A stretch of 64,000 bases of DNA, from contig NW_005434654.1 in NCBI RefSeq assembly GCF_000315625.1, positions 838,862 through 902,861 of the forward strand, in the 5' to 3' direction. The position numbers and the translations under genes are program-made. The notes under the pieces were generated by a model. That model had not been told where the DNA came from and did not search any database. It worked only from the letters and a program-made list of their open reading frames with translations. Positions 42,501 through 56,300 of the stretch are shown here, in pieces. Every line of letters starts with the position of its first letter. The first letter of the stretch is position 1. The stretch is from Guillardia theta CCMP2712 (lineage: Eukaryota; Cryptophyceae; Pyrenomonadales; Geminigeraceae).

Positions 42501-45500
42501 AGGTGGAGGTCTGCAGGAAAGAGTTGTTTGTGGCGTACGACCGCGTCATGTAAGTCTGCAGACTGTTTTGCCAGGAGGATGAGTCACTCAGACGTGTCAT
42601 GATCTGGCGGAAGAGATCGCTTCCGGTGACGAAGGTGATGTTCAACCTGCTGTTAGAGAGGACCTGTGCGTTCAAGTTGTAGATGTAGCTCATGGACGTG
42701 GTTGCTACTGGTGGGTACTGCGGAGAAGGGAAGAAGTTGCTGGAGACGAAGCCGTAGAAGGTGCTGGAGTCGAAGGACGAGGTGACACCATTGAGGATCA
42801 GCGAGATCGTGTATCCGTTGTCAATCTTCGCAGTGTCGAGGTACCAGAAGTCTCCCAGCGCTTGTCCGTTCACGTCCACCCCTCCATAGATCAGCCCGGC
42901 CTGACTTCCGGATATGAACGCATCGTTGATGATGGTGTGCAGGCAGCGCGCAGGGATGACGCTGTAAGCGCCGCTAGTTTGAAAGATGAGCTTGAACTGA
43001 GAGAGCTGATTGTTGTTGAAGACCAAGATAGCTGACGTCGAGGTGACCTGGTTGCTGGAGTCAGCGACGGCCCCTCGAGCTGCGAACGTCAGGCCTGGTT
43101 TGAAGTTGTTCAAGATGCCGCCATGGGACACGAGGACAGTAGCAGTCTGATTGGCCTGGAAGGTGGTGAAAGCGAAGTAGGTCTTGACCTCGCTCTTCAA
43201 GCTCTGGTCCACGTTGGTCCACGACCGGCTGAAGAGGTCAAACTTCCAGAGGTCGTTGAGTCCCTTCTGATTCTGAGTGCCGCCCATCATGACCAGGGTG
43301 TACTCGTTGAGGCTTGCCAGACCCGCGTAGCTTCGCGAGGGAGGGCCTTCGGCAAGGACAGGAAGGTTGGAGAGAGCCTGCGACAGGCTCGAGGAAGAGA
43401 CATCTACAGTGTAGATACTGTTGCTGAGAGAGTTTTGCACGAAGCCTCCGAACAGAATCGCATGCGTGGAGTTGGACACTTGCGAGAAGAAGCTGTGCAC
43501 TGCACCGCTCATGGTATACGCCACGCGTTTCCCCACCAGGTACTCCAAGGCGTCAATGGTCATCGGATCAGAGATGGACGTCGTCAAGGAGTAGTTGCCG
43601 ATCAGGGCAAGCGGCAGGAACTGCGAAGACAAGCCCCCGATGGTGTAGGCTTGATAGCCGGACGCCAAGCTGGCGTACATTGACAAGCCGACTCTGCCCT
43701 GTCCGGACGGGTTGATCTCGAGGAGGGTGAAGGGGCTGAAGCCTTTGAGCGCCTTCTGCAGGTCGAGCATCCAGAGGTCGTTGAGGGGGCTCGTCAAAGC
43801 GACGCACACTTGACTGGCGCCTGATGTCGAGTAGGTCGCGCACCCGATGCCTCCGTATATCAAGAGTTTGCTCTTGGAGACGGCAGCGGTGGCATGCCCG
43901 AAGCGAGCTGGGATCCAGCTCAGATCGAACACCGTCGGCGAGCAAGTCGCGGAGCCTCCTGGACAGATCTGAAGGAATGGAGCTCTAGACGCGAACTTGG
44001 AGCTGTTTGCTTGCGTGTGGGTCAAGTAGCGCTCGAAGTCCGTCAAGGAGCTCATGGCGGGTCGGGTGGTGGGTAGGATGGAAGGCATCTTGGTAGCGGT
44101 GCCGCCTCCCATCACGATGGTCGACGAGCTATGAGCTTGTTGGCTCGTGTAGCAAACCTTCTCCCCGCATGACTTTCCTGCCCCTCCCATGTCGCAGCAC
44201 GGAACAACTGTCGTCGGAGCCCAGTAGGAGTAGGAGGAGTTGAGCTTGACTAGTGCACTCGAGTCAAGGAAGGAGGAGGGAGGGTCGACAGTAGCCCAGC
44301 CTTGAAGCGAGTCGTTGTACAGCGAGATGGCTGAGTATCCAGGGAGACAGATCTGCAGCGTGTCGGATGAGACGCATCCTCCCTGTCGTCTCATGGCGCT
44401 CTGATCTAGCTGAAAGGTCACCCACCCTTGCATGCTCGAGCCATGCCAGGAGAACTCCAAGCTCGTTTGCTCGAGCCCAGAGAACTGCGACGAGCTTGGC
44501 AACGAGTTGTACATGCGCCGATCAAACCCATTCGCTGGCCAAGTGAGAGACACTCGGGGGTTGATGTTGTTTGTGGTTGAGAGGTTTGTGATGTAGAGTG
44601 TGTCTGTGGTTGTCGTCTCGTACTGCAGTTGTATCGTGTCTTGCGAGAGGATCCACTCGTTGGAGGCGAGCAGACCGTTGGAGTTGGAGTAGACGACTTT
44701 CTGACTCGCTGGGTTGTACCTGCACATGGCAGCAGACGGGAAGCGAGGAGGTTGAGCGGTAGCACGGTTCTTGAGCGTGAGAGAGATATTCAAGTACAGC
44801 TCTTGGTTGCCATCTTGCTGCATGTCCGTGATGATGTAGAAGGAGATCGTGCCCGTGCTCTGAGTCCACAACACCTGACCTGCAGTCGAGCTGCCGCCTG
44901 TCGCACTTATTCCGTCGCAATTGGACTTACAGGAAGCCTGCGGGTTGTTGACTCCGCTCCAGCTGCAGTAGGTCGAGGTAGGAGCCTTGCAGCTCACGTT
45001 CAACAGCGTATCGTTGCCAGCAGTCTGAGAGCCCACGAGCCCGGTGATGGTCACGTCGGTTCCTCCAGGCTGATTAACTTTGAAACCGTTCGAGCCTTGG
45101 TTGCCCTGGCTGGAGGAGAAGACAAACGACAGGGTGATCTGGTTGTCTGCACCATGGAGTCTGGTGGTCTCGTCGCCAGTGAATGAGAAGGGATAGTATG
45201 GGCTGCAGGATGGAGGACCTTGAGCCTGATTGCTCTGACTGTTCGAGTTGCTATTTGCAGACGAGCCTGGATTGCTTCCAGAAGAAGACGAATTTGAAGA
45301 GTTCGTTTGAGAGCCATTATGCGGGTTTGGCTGCTCTGCAAGAAGTTCGTAACGTACTTCAGCTGAAGGGTCCAGACCAAGTGCCTTGAGCGTCCTCGAG
45401 CCTGAGCTTTTGACCCCCTCTCGCTTGCGCCCATCCATCACCTCTCGTACAAACGACTCAAGCTCATCGATGCTTCTCAAGTCCTTCTTGTAGAGGACAT

Positions 45501-48500
45501 GAGCCAGTGTCTGCTTGTCGCTTTTGCTTCTGAGCTGGTTCAGGTCTCCCCGGTACTGACCTGGTTGCATGCTGGCCGAGATGTTGCAGTCGATGATCAC
45601 TCGGTCGTCTTGGGTGTATGTGACGTCGCAGTACATGCTGGGTGTAGAGCTCGAGCCCGGGGCTTGAGTATCTGGTCCCTTTGGTGTAGTCTGAGTGCAG
45701 GGGCATACTTGCTGAAGGGGATACGTGCTGGAGCCCGGTACGTCACAGTGCGTTGAGTTCTTGAAGTAGCAGATTCCCTGGGTGCTGCAACATGGGTCCT
45801 TGGTATTGTTTCCGCAATGGGACACGGGACAGGCAGATGGGCAAGTCCCTACGCCCGACGAGACTGAAGGCATCCCTCCGTACACGCCCGACATGGTCTT
45901 GGGGTCAAAGCAAGAGCACGTCCAGCTGATGCAGTAGCTCGAGGGGCACCAGTCCGGAGCGAACGAGTTGGTCTTTCCAGGGCCGCACTTGGGAAGAAAA
46001 GGAGGGCCGCCATTCTGCGAGCAGATGACTCCTTCGTCGGTGTATCCGATGTTGGGGTTACAAACCGAGCACACCCGATACAGATTGGTCGGGCACAGAC
46101 AGGCTGGCACGTCCTTGGGGCAGTTCGGTATGTCCTGGCACTGGCAGATACCGGTCTGCGAGATCGCAGTCTGAAAGCTCGTATCGCTCATTTGAGAGGC
46201 TGCACAGTCCGTGTCAAAGTACTCGCAGTTCCCGAAGGTACACGAGTCTGCACGGGGGCAGCCCGAGCAGTAGTCCGTCAAGTTTTGACTTTGACACTCC
46301 GAGCCTCCGCCGGTAGCTGTGTTCACGACCAGACCATTGCGAATGGGTTGATCAAACGTCAGCTCGATCAGAAGCAGGCTGCTGTACGAGGACCCGACCG
46401 ACGTGTTGTACATGCTCTCCTTGACAGGCTTGGCAACGTGATGCATCTGCACGTCGTAGTCCTGCCATCATCATCAGCACACTGGCCATCCCGCGCACAC
46501 GCTCATCGCAGAGTCTTGAGAGCACCTGCATGGGAAGCCCGCTCACAGGATCTCGTGCAGCCGGCGTCCGCTTGCCAGTCTTGTCCATGGGGTACAGAAA
46601 GGCGTAGGGGTTACAGCGCGAGGGATCAGAAAGATCCGGGCATGCGGGCCACCAAAGACGGAAGTTATCAATGTAGCCTTTGAACAGCTTGAGCGTCTCC
46701 GAGGCCGCCGGGTTTCCCCCTCCGATGTAGATGTCGGAGATGCCCTGTGACAAGCGGAGGGAGTTGCTGATGTCAAGAGACAAGAAGTTCCTTCCCTGCT
46801 CTGACACGCTGCTGCCGTCAAGAAACATGAATGCTTGCGTCAGCACAGCGTCGGGATAGGGGTTGGTCTGTGAGTAGAGCCTACCAAACCTCAGCGTGAA
46901 GCACACATGGTGCCACACGCCCAGCACGCTGCTTGGTATCGGGCCCCAAGTCTTCACCACCACGTCCTGACTATCCGGCAAGAGCGTCAGCCTCACGAAG
47001 AGACTGTTGCCCGAGGCATAAACAGTCCAGCGCAGCAACGACAGTACCCCGTTGTAGGCATCAAGCAGCACAACGCCAGCTGGATCTTGGCTTTGAAGTT
47101 GTACCCACATGTCGATCCACAGCGTCCCCAAGCCCGTCGATGACTGGCACCTACACACCCGTCATGCAGGACCTCGCGCATCAGCTGCTGGCTTACCAGG
47201 AAGGCAGGGTCATGGCTATGATGCTGGTGATCCCATCGAAGCTTGCCATCTTGTCTTTGGCGCTCGACTCCTGAGACATCCAGCCCTCTGTCAGTACCAA
47301 GCATCGCTCTCACGAGCAGGCGCTTACCGCTTCTGCCGAGTCCATGACCCACAAGTCATTCCTGGGCTGAGGGAGGTTGCAGCTCCCTTGCTTGCCCGGA
47401 CAGTCGATGGACGCTCCTCCGAACAAGACGATGGGCTTCAAGTACTGTCCGAACGACTCCATGACTGTCAGGGTAGCGAACGCGCGATCCGTCGGCCACG
47501 AGCTTGCTGTTTGAACCTGCTTCCATTCCAGGGTGAACATGCTCAGACTCCACATCGTGCTGGTGCTCTGGAACCCCGGGATAGACCCGGCTGCGTTCGA
47601 GCATTGAGACCCTGCTAGTCGAAGACCGCCGAAGACAAACTGGTATGATCCCTCGCTCGTGTACGCCGCAAACACGAGCGGCTCGGGGGCGTACACCTGA
47701 AGCGGCTTGGCCGCGCACGAGGCATCCGTACCGTAGATGCATCGCCAAGTCTGAGCAGAAAGATCGAGGGCCCAGAGGTCTTGGAAGATCTCCTGCTCAG
47801 ACATCCCTTGAGCAACGTACATGGTCGATGACGTCGAGTCATAGAACGCGACGTGCCCACACCGAGCCGAGGGGCTGTTTCCGGTCTGCAGCGCTGCAGC
47901 AGCGTATCAGACACTCGACCAGCAAGGGCGCAGCCCCGCCCGTCACCTGACTGCCAGCCGCTGGATGTCTTGAACAAGGCCAGGTGACCAGCCGCCAAGG
48001 AGTCCTTGTCAAGACCGCCGAAGATCATCACCTCCGTCGAAGAGATTACGCCGCTCGATATGTAGCTCGCGAGCGGCGACGCGTCTGACGACCCGTACTG
48101 ACTCCACACGAGAGTCAGGATGTCGAACATCCATGTATCCGACAGGACCTGTGACATGTACATCAGCGCATGGCGCCATGACCCCGCCAGCATCCCCGAC
48201 ACGAGAGTCCAAGACTTACCGAGGATGCTCCCACGCCTTCGGGGCCTTGCCCGCCGTGTACATAGATCTGAAACCCGGCCATCCACATGGCGTGGTATGC
48301 TCGAGCCGATGGTGAGGCCGAGATGGGCATGATTTCTACCCATCGCGCGGCTGATCGATTGGTGTACTGCTTGAGCACCCAGAAGCTGGACTGAGGGGTC
48401 TGCGATTCCCCATCGTCTACTATCCCGTCAAAGACAAAGAGCTCCTGCAGACTGACATGGAATGCACTGGCGTGCCCATGCCGAGGATGGGGGAGTAGAG

Positions 48501-49281
48501 AGCTTGTGGGGTTGCAGCTGCTCCATGTCCGCGTGGTAGGAGAGGACACGTTGAGGTACCAGCAGTCGTTCAGACTCTTGCCCACGGCCATCCCCACTCC
48601 CCCGAAGACGAAAACAACTTGATTCCTGTCGTCATATGCCATGCTATGGCCGTACCGGTTCTCGGGCCCAGGCCCGTCGAACCGCATCGGGTCCCACGTG
48701 GGTTGCGGGCTGATGATAAACCTCCAGCAGTCTAGCAGCCCTCTCCCCATGGATGATTTCTGCGGTGTCGCGAAGCCTCCGCACAGGAGGGCCGACGCCC
48801 CCACCGATATCATCGTATGCTGTGCACGCGGGCCGGGGACATGCCGGTTGATGGTGCTCGCAGCACACTGAGCATCGTAGATCGTATGGTTCGGGAAGAA
48901 GACTACTTCCTCCCAGCTGTTGGCTGCCGAGTCATACTTCCAAGTATCCCCAAGCACTACCATGGCGCTTCCTATGTTGTTGATCCTGCAAGCAGTACAG
49001 TGAGTCGCACGGGGCAGTGCAGGTCAGGCTTGTACATACCCGCCATGGAGGAAGACGAAGCCTTCAGAAGTGCTGAGCGTTGTAGTGGCGTAAGCGTAGC
49101 GAGGGGACGGACCGGATCCACCGGGCTGGATGAGCTGCCATTGGAGAGCTAGAGGGAAGAGGGGTTAAGCAGGCACAGGATGGGGGGCAGGCAGCCGGTA
49201 CTTACGGAGGGCGAAGGTAGAGACGGAGAGAGACAAGACAAGGAGGAGTCGGAATCTTATTGTGCTTCGATAATTTCTCAT
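39517..49281 (-). CDS. Giant kelch/LamG/filamin-repeat type I membrane protein, left copy
   Basis: Exons mirror the right copy: 49206-49281, 49040-49148, 48220-48985, 47947-48148, 47328-47893, 47197-47270, 46526-47150, 42420-46461, 42195-42361, 41753-42145, 41547-41630, 41339-41494, 40339-41283, 40022-40295 and 39757-39977, plus two C-terminal exons ending at 39517; about 2,960 residues. The signal peptide MRNYRSTIRFRLLLVLSLSV has a basic n-region and looks native. Kelch repeats, LamG-like domain, Cys-rich region, short Ser/Asn linker, kelch repeats, filamin repeats and a TM helix follow. The stalk is short (QPNPHNGSQTNSSNSSSSG). The last exon ends MKSLADHDH*. A 10-nt gtaagtcagc string (39747-39756) sits between the TM-tail exon and the next open segment and breaks the frame. 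Confidence 0.8.
39524..49239. repeat. Left arm of a large inverted duplication
   Basis: Reverse complement of 50394-60619. Positions pair with a constant sum of 99633 from the inner edge to the stalk segment, 100146 after the 513-bp length difference, and 100143 at the outer edge (a 1-nt and a 4-nt indel). Identity ends sharply at both edges. By eye only scattered substitutions separate the arms. Confidence 0.95.
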
Positions 49282-50393
49282 TTCCTTTTTTCGGGAGTGT
49301 GGAATCGGCAATGAATTTAAACAACAATCAGGTTACAAGAGCGCAGGTCACGGAAGAAAATGCAGTGAAGAACAATGGAGAATTAATTGATTAGTGGAAA
49401 AATTTGTAGCGCATGGTTATCTTCATGCATTTTTCTTCTCCGTTCTCCTTGTTCTACCCATCCTGATCAGGCCATGATATCGGTATTTTAACTGCTGTGA
49501 GGGACGCAAATGGTTGTAGTGAGGATCGAATTGATGAAAATATTTCTCTTTTGGAAATCAGTGAAATGTGAAGTGTGACTATGATTGAAATTTAGTACAG
49601 ATATTTGAAAATTTTGCCATTGCAAGATTCGTGATTTTGCAACGATTTCGAAGAAAGGATCCATCATTTGGCTTTAAGTAATATTTTACAGTACCAAGAG
49701 CTTGAATGGTTTTACTCCTGGCCTGCAAATCGGAAGGGTCATTTTTCCGGACGGGGTCAGATCACAATTGAGTTGATAGATGAGGTGCTGATTTTTAACT
49801 TAACTTTGAGTAAAAGATGAGGTGCTAGTTATTACTACTGACTCAGTGAATAACTGCTTTTTTCTTTTTCTTGTCTGCGGGCCCCGAAAGACCCCCGTAA
49901 AGTGCCCGGCAGGTACCCCTAGACACCCCTACCCCCTACCCCACCCCCCGCTCCCCTATCCTTCATGTAAAAGTCACCAGGTATACTTCAATGTTAAAGT
50001 CCCAGTGTGACTTATCGGTTCCAGCAACCCTACCCCATGGATCGAGGTAAAACTGACCCCTCCCTTGCTCCTCTCCCCTCGCATTTTCCGCACAATCAAA
50101 CCGCGATCATGTCCCCGTTGTCTCAGTCATCCCAGCCTCCTTTGAGCTTCAGGCACGAAGCAAACACTCATTGACTACATTCATCCAAGTTGATTCCTTA
50201 CCAGTCCACGACTAGTTGCTTCAAAAACATCCTATCTCAATATCTAACAGTTCTCGAACAAGAACTGATACTTTAGGAACACATCACTTTTGTAGAGATT
50301 CCTTGCGGGTAAGACATGTATTGAATACAGACTTCGTGCTGAAACCAATACCCGAGAATGACAGAATATAATACTATCTTTGAAACAATCATC
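49240..50393. promoter_or_regulatory. Non-palindromic spacer between the duplicated genes
   Basis: 1,154 bp with no similarity between its halves. It contains the distinct first-exon starts of both copies (ATG ending at 49281 on minus; ATG at 50358 on plus), AT-rich DNA at 49300-49860, and a C-rich tract at 49905-50045 (acccctaccccctaccccac). The two copies therefore have different promoters. No third gene is seen. Confidence 0.8.
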
Positions 50394-53300
50394 GTCTTGT
50401 CTCTCTCCGTCTCTACCTTCGCCCTCCGTAAGTACCGGCTGCCTGCCCCCCATCCTGTGCCTGCTTAACCCCTCTTCCCTCTAGCTCTCCAATGGCAGCT
50501 CATCCAGCCCGGTGGATCCGGTCCGTCCCCTCGCTACGCCTACGCCACTACAACGCTCAGCACTTCTGAAGGCTTCGTCTTCCTCCATGGCGGGTATGTA
50601 CAAGCCTGACCTGCACTCCCCCGTGCGACTCACTGTACTGCTTGCAGGATCAACAACATAGGAAGCTCCATGGTAGTGCTTGGGGATACTTGGAAGTATG
50701 ACTCGGCAGCCAACAGCTGGGAGGAAGTAGTCTTCTTCCCGAACCATACGATCTACGATGCTCAGTGTGCTGCGAGCACCATCAACCGGCATGTCCCCGG
50801 CCCGCGTGCACAGCATACGATGATATCGGTGGGGGCGTCGGCCCTCCTGTGCGGAGGCTTCGCGACACCGCAGAAATCATCCATGGGGAGAGGGCTGCTA
50901 GACTGCTGGAGGTTTATCATCAGCCCGCAACCCACGTGGGACCCGATGCGGTTCGACGGGCCTGGGCCCGAGAACCGGTACGGCCATAGCATGGCATATG
51001 ACGACAGGAATCAAGTTGTTTTCGTCTTCGGGGGAGTGGGGATGGCCGTGGGCAAGAGTCTGAACGACTGCTGGTACCTCAACGTGTCCTCTCCTACCAC
51101 GCGGACATGGAGCAGCTGCAACCCCACAAGCTCTCTACTCCCCCATCCTCGGCATGGGCACGCCAGTGCATTCCATGTCAGTCTGCAGGAGCTCTTTGTC
51201 TTTGACGGGATAGTAGACGATGGGGAATCGCAGACCCCTCAGTCCAGCTTCTGGGTGCTCAAGCAGTACACCAATCGATCAGCCGCGCGATGGGTAGAAA
51301 TCATGCCCATCTCGGCCTCACCATCGGCTCGAGCATACCACGCCATGTGGATGGCCGGGTTTCAGATCTATGTACACGGCGGGCAAGGCCCCGAAGGCGT
51401 GGGAGCATCCTCGGTAAGTCTTGGACTCTCGTGTCGGGGATGCTGGCGGGGTCATGGCGCCATGCGCTGATGTACATGTCACAGGTCCTGTCGGATACAT
51501 GGATGTTCGACATCCTGACTCTCGTGTGGAGTCAGTACGGGTCGTCAGACGCGTCGCCGCTCGCGAGCTACATATCGAGCGGCGTAATCTCTTCGACGGA
51601 GGTGATGATCTTCGGCGGTCTTGACAAGGACTCCTTGGCGGCTGGTCACCTGGCCTTGTTCAAGACATCCAGCGGCTGGCAGTCAGGTGACGGGCGGGGC
51701 TGCGCCCTTGCTGGTCGAGTGTCTGATACGCTGCTGCAGCGCTGCAGACCGGAAACAGCCCCTCGGCTCGGTGTGGGCACGTCGCGTTCTATGACTCGAC
51801 GTCATCGACCATGTACGTTGCTCAAGGGATGTCTGAGCAGGAGATCTTCCAAGACCTCTGGGCCCTCGATCTTTCTGCTCAGACTTGGCGATGCATCTAC
51901 GGTACGGATGCCTCGTGCGCGGCCAAGCCGCTTCAGGTGTACGCCCCCGAGCCGCTCGTGTTTGCGGCGTACACGAGCGAGGGATCATACCAGTTTGTCT
52001 TCGGCGGTCTTCGACCAGCAGGGTCTCAATGCTCGAACGCAGCCGGGTCTATCCCGGGGTTCCAGAGCACCAGCACGATGTGGAGTCTGAGCATGTTCAC
52101 CCTGGAATGGAAGCAGGTTCAAACAGCAAGCTCGTGGCCGACGGATCGCGCGTTCGCTACCCTGACAGTCATGGAGTCGTTCGGACAGTACTTGAAGCCC
52201 ATCGTCTTGTTCGGAGGAGCGTCCATCGACTGTCCGGGCAAGCAAGGGAGCTGCAACCTCCCTCAGCCCAGGAATGACTTGTGGGTCATGGACTCGGCAG
52301 AAGCGGTAAGCGCCTGCTCGTGAGAGCGATGCTTGGTACTGACAGAGGGCTGGATGTCTCAGGAGTCGAGCGCCAAAGACAAGATGGCAAGCTTCGATGG
52401 GATCACCAGCATCATAGCCATGACCCTGCCTTCCTGGTAAGCCAGCAGCTGATGCGCGAGGTCCTGCATGACGGGTGTGTAGGTGCCAGTCATCGACGGG
52501 CTTGGGGACGCTGTGGATCGACATGTGGGTACAACTTCAAAGCCAAGATCCAGCTGGCGTTGTGCTGCTTGATGCCTACAACGGGGTACTGTCGTTGCTG
52601 CGCTGGACTGTTTATGCCTCGGGCAACAGTCTCTTCGTGAGGCTGACGCTCTTGCCGGATAGTCAGGACGTGGTGGTGAAGACTTGGGGCCCGATACCAA
52701 GCAGCGTGCTGGGCGTGTGGCACCATGTGTGCTTCACGCTGAGGTTTGGTAGGCTCTACTCACAGACCAACCCCTATCCCGACGCTGTGCTGACGCAAGC
52801 ATTCATGTTTCTTGACGGCAGCAGCGTGTCAGAGCAGGGAAGGAACTTCTTGTCTCTTGACATCAGCAACTCCCTCCGCTTGTCACAGGGCATCTCCGAC
52901 ATCTACATCGGAGGGGGAAACCCGGCGGCCTCGGAGACGCTCAAGCTGTTCAAAGGCTACATTGATAACTTCCGTCTTTGGTGGCCCGCATGCCCGGATC
53001 TTTCTGATCCCTCGCGCTGTAACCCCTACGCCTTTCTGTACCCCATGGACAAGACTGGCAAGCGGACGCCGGCTGCACGAGATCCTGTGAGCGGGCTTCC
53101 CATGCAGGTGCTCTCAAGACTCTGCGATGAGCGTGTGCGCGGGATGGCCAGTGTGCTGATGATGATGGCAGGACTACGACGTGCAGATGCATCACGTTGC
53201 CAAGCCTGTCAAGGAGAGCATGTACAACACGTCGGTCGGGTCCTCGTACAGCAGCCTGCTTCTGATCGAGCTGACGTTTGATCAACCCATTCGCAATGGT

Positions 53301-56300
53301 CTGGTCGTGAACACAGCTACCGGCGGAGGCTCGGAGTGTCAAAGTCAAAACTTGACGGACTACTGCTCGGGCTGCCCCCGTGCAGACTCGTGTACCTTCG
53401 GGAACTGCGAGTACTTTGACACGGACTGTGCAGCCTCTCAAATGAGCGATACGAGCTTTCAGACTGCGATCTCGCAGACCGGTATCTGCCAGTGCCAGGA
53501 CATACCGAACTGCCCCAAGGACGTGCCAGCCTGTCTGTGCCCGACCAATCTGTATCGGGTGTGCTCGGTTTGTAACCCCAACATCGGATACACCGACGAA
53601 GGAGTCATCTGCTCGCAGAATGGCGGCCCTCCTTTTCTTCCCAAGTGCGGCCCTGGAAAGACCAACTCGTTCGCTCCGGACTGGTGCCCCTCGAGCTACT
53701 GCATCAGCTGGACGTGCTCTTGCTTTGACCCCAAGACCATGTCGGGCGTGTACGGAGGGATGCCTTCAGTCTCGTCGGGCGTAGGGACTTGCCCATCTGC
53801 CTGTCCCGTGTCCCATTGCGGAAACAATACCAAGGACCCATGTTGCAGCACCCAGGGAATCTGCTACTTCAAGAACTCAACGCACTGTGACGTACCGGGC
53901 TCCAGCACGTATCCCCTTCAGCAAGTATGCCCCTGCACTCAGACTACACCAAAGGGACCAGATACTCAAGCCCCGGGCTCGAGCTCTACACCCAGCATGT
54001 ACTGCGACGTCACATACACCCAAGACGACCGAGTGATCATCGACTGCAACATCTCGGCCAGCATGCAACCAGGTCAGTACAGGGGAGACCTGAACCAGCT
54101 CAGAAGCAAAAGCGACAAGCAGACACTGGCTCATGCCCTCTACAAGAAGGACTTGAGAAGCATCGATGAGCTTGAGTCGTTTGTACGAGAGGTGATGGAT
54201 GGGCGCAAGCGAGAGGGGGTCAAAAGCTCAGGCTCGAGGACGCTCAAGGCACTTGGTCTAGACCCTTCAGCTGAAATAAGTTACCAGCTAGATGTCCTTC
54301 ATCCGTCTGCCAATCACAATGGAACTGCCACAACGACAACGTCGTCGAACAGCTCGTCGTCTTCGTCATCATCGAACAGCTCGTCGTCTTCGTCATCATC
54401 GAACAGCTCGTCGTCTTCGTCATCATCGAACAGCTCGTCGTCTTCGTCATCATCGAACAGCTCGTCGTCTTCGTTGTCATCGAACAGCTCGTCGTCTTCG
54501 TCGTCATCGAACAGCTCATCGTCGTCGTCATTGTCGAATACATCATCCACCGGTTCGGTGAGCAAGCATACCACCAGTGATTCATCCTCAAACTCGTCTT
54601 CTGCCAGTTCGTCGAACCATACTGCTAATACCAGCTCCACCACTACCTCAAATGACAAGACAACTACAATAAGTGGAGGTCAATCGTCCGGTGAATCATC
54701 AGGCAACAGCTCAAACACCAGCACTACTTCAAATGACCAGACGAACAATGTTGGAAACTCTCATTTGCCAGCAAGTAACTCAGAGTCAGAATTGTCCACC
54801 AACAGCACAACCTCAAATCATTCATCGTCAAAAAATAACCATACTACAGGCTTGTCTGAATCTTCTGGAAGCAATCCAGGCTCGTCTGCAAATAGCAATT
54901 CGAACAGTCAGAGCAATCAGGCTCAAGGTCCTCCATCCTGCAGCCCATACTATCCCTTCTCATTCACTGGCGACGAGACCACCAGACTCCATGGTGCAGA
55001 CAACCAGATCACCCTGTCGTTTGTCTTCTCCTCCAGCCAGGGCAACCAAGGCTCGAACGGTTTCAAAGTTAATCAGCCTGGAGGAACCGACGTGACCATC
55101 ACCGGGCTCGTGGGCTCTCAGACTGCTGGCAACGATACGCTGTTGAACGTGAGCTGCAAGGCTCCTACCTCGACCTACTGCAGCTGGAGCGGAGTCAACA
55201 ACCCGCAGGCTTCCTGTAAGTCCAATTGCGACGGAATAAGTGCGACAGGCGGCAGCTCGACTGCAGGTCAGGTGTTGTGGACTCAGAGCACGGGCACGAT
55301 CTCCTTCTACATCATCACGGACATGCAGCAAGATGGCAACCAAGAGCTGTACTTGAATATCTCTCTCACGCTCAAGAACCGTGCTACCGCTCAACCTCCT
55401 CGCTTCCCGTCTGCTGCCATGTGCAGGTACAACCCAGCGAGTCAGAAAGTCGTCTACTCCAACTCCAACGGTCTGCTCGCCTCCAACGAGTGGATCCTCT
55501 CGCAAGACACGATACAACTGCAGTACGAGACGACAACCACAGACACACTCTACATCACAAACCTCTCAACCACAAACAACATCAACCCCCGAGTGTCTCT
55601 CACTTGGCCAGCGAATGGGTTTGATCGGCGCATGTACAACTCGTTGCCAAGCTCGTCGCAGTTCTCTGGGCTCGAGCAAACGAGCTTGGAGTTCTCCTGG
55701 CATGGCTCGAGCATGCAAGGGTGGGTGACCTTTCAGCTAGATCAGAGCGCCATGAGACGACAGGGAGGATGCGTCTCATCCGACACGCTGCAGATCTGTC
55801 TCCCTGGATACTCAGCCATCTCGCTGTACAACGACTCGCTTCAAGGCTGGGCTACTGTCGACCCTCCCTCCTCCTTCCTTGACTCGAGTGCACTAGTCAA
55901 GCTCAACTCCTCCTACTCCTACTGGGCTCCGACGACAGTCGTGCCGTGCTGCGACATGGGAGGGGCAGGAAAGTCATGCGGGGAGAAGGTTTGCTACACG
56001 AGCCAACAAGCTCATAGCTCGTCGACCATCGTGATGGGAGGCGGCACCGCTACCAAGATGCCTTCCATCCTACCCACCACCCGACCCGCCATGAGCTCCT
56101 TGACGGACTTCGAGCGCTACTTGACCCACACGCAAGCAAACAGCTCCAAGTTCGCGTCTAGAGCTCCATTCCTTCAGATCTGTCCAGGAGGCTCCGCGAC
56201 TTGCTCGCCGACGGTGTTCGATCTGAGCTGGATCCCAGCTCGCTTCGGGCATGCCACCGCTGCCGTCTCCAAGAGCAAACTCTTGATATACGGAGGCATC

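Noticed and set aside
42372-46200. Long antisense open frames over both kelch genes (for example 43123-43683 plus and 56463-57023 minus)
   Set aside because: They mirror each other because the arms mirror each other, lack family motifs, and run against exons whose phases and domains are well supported.
54345-54533. CRISPR array
   Set aside because: The repeats are directly adjacent with no spacers, are in frame, and encode Asn/Ser. This is a eukaryotic coding minisatellite.
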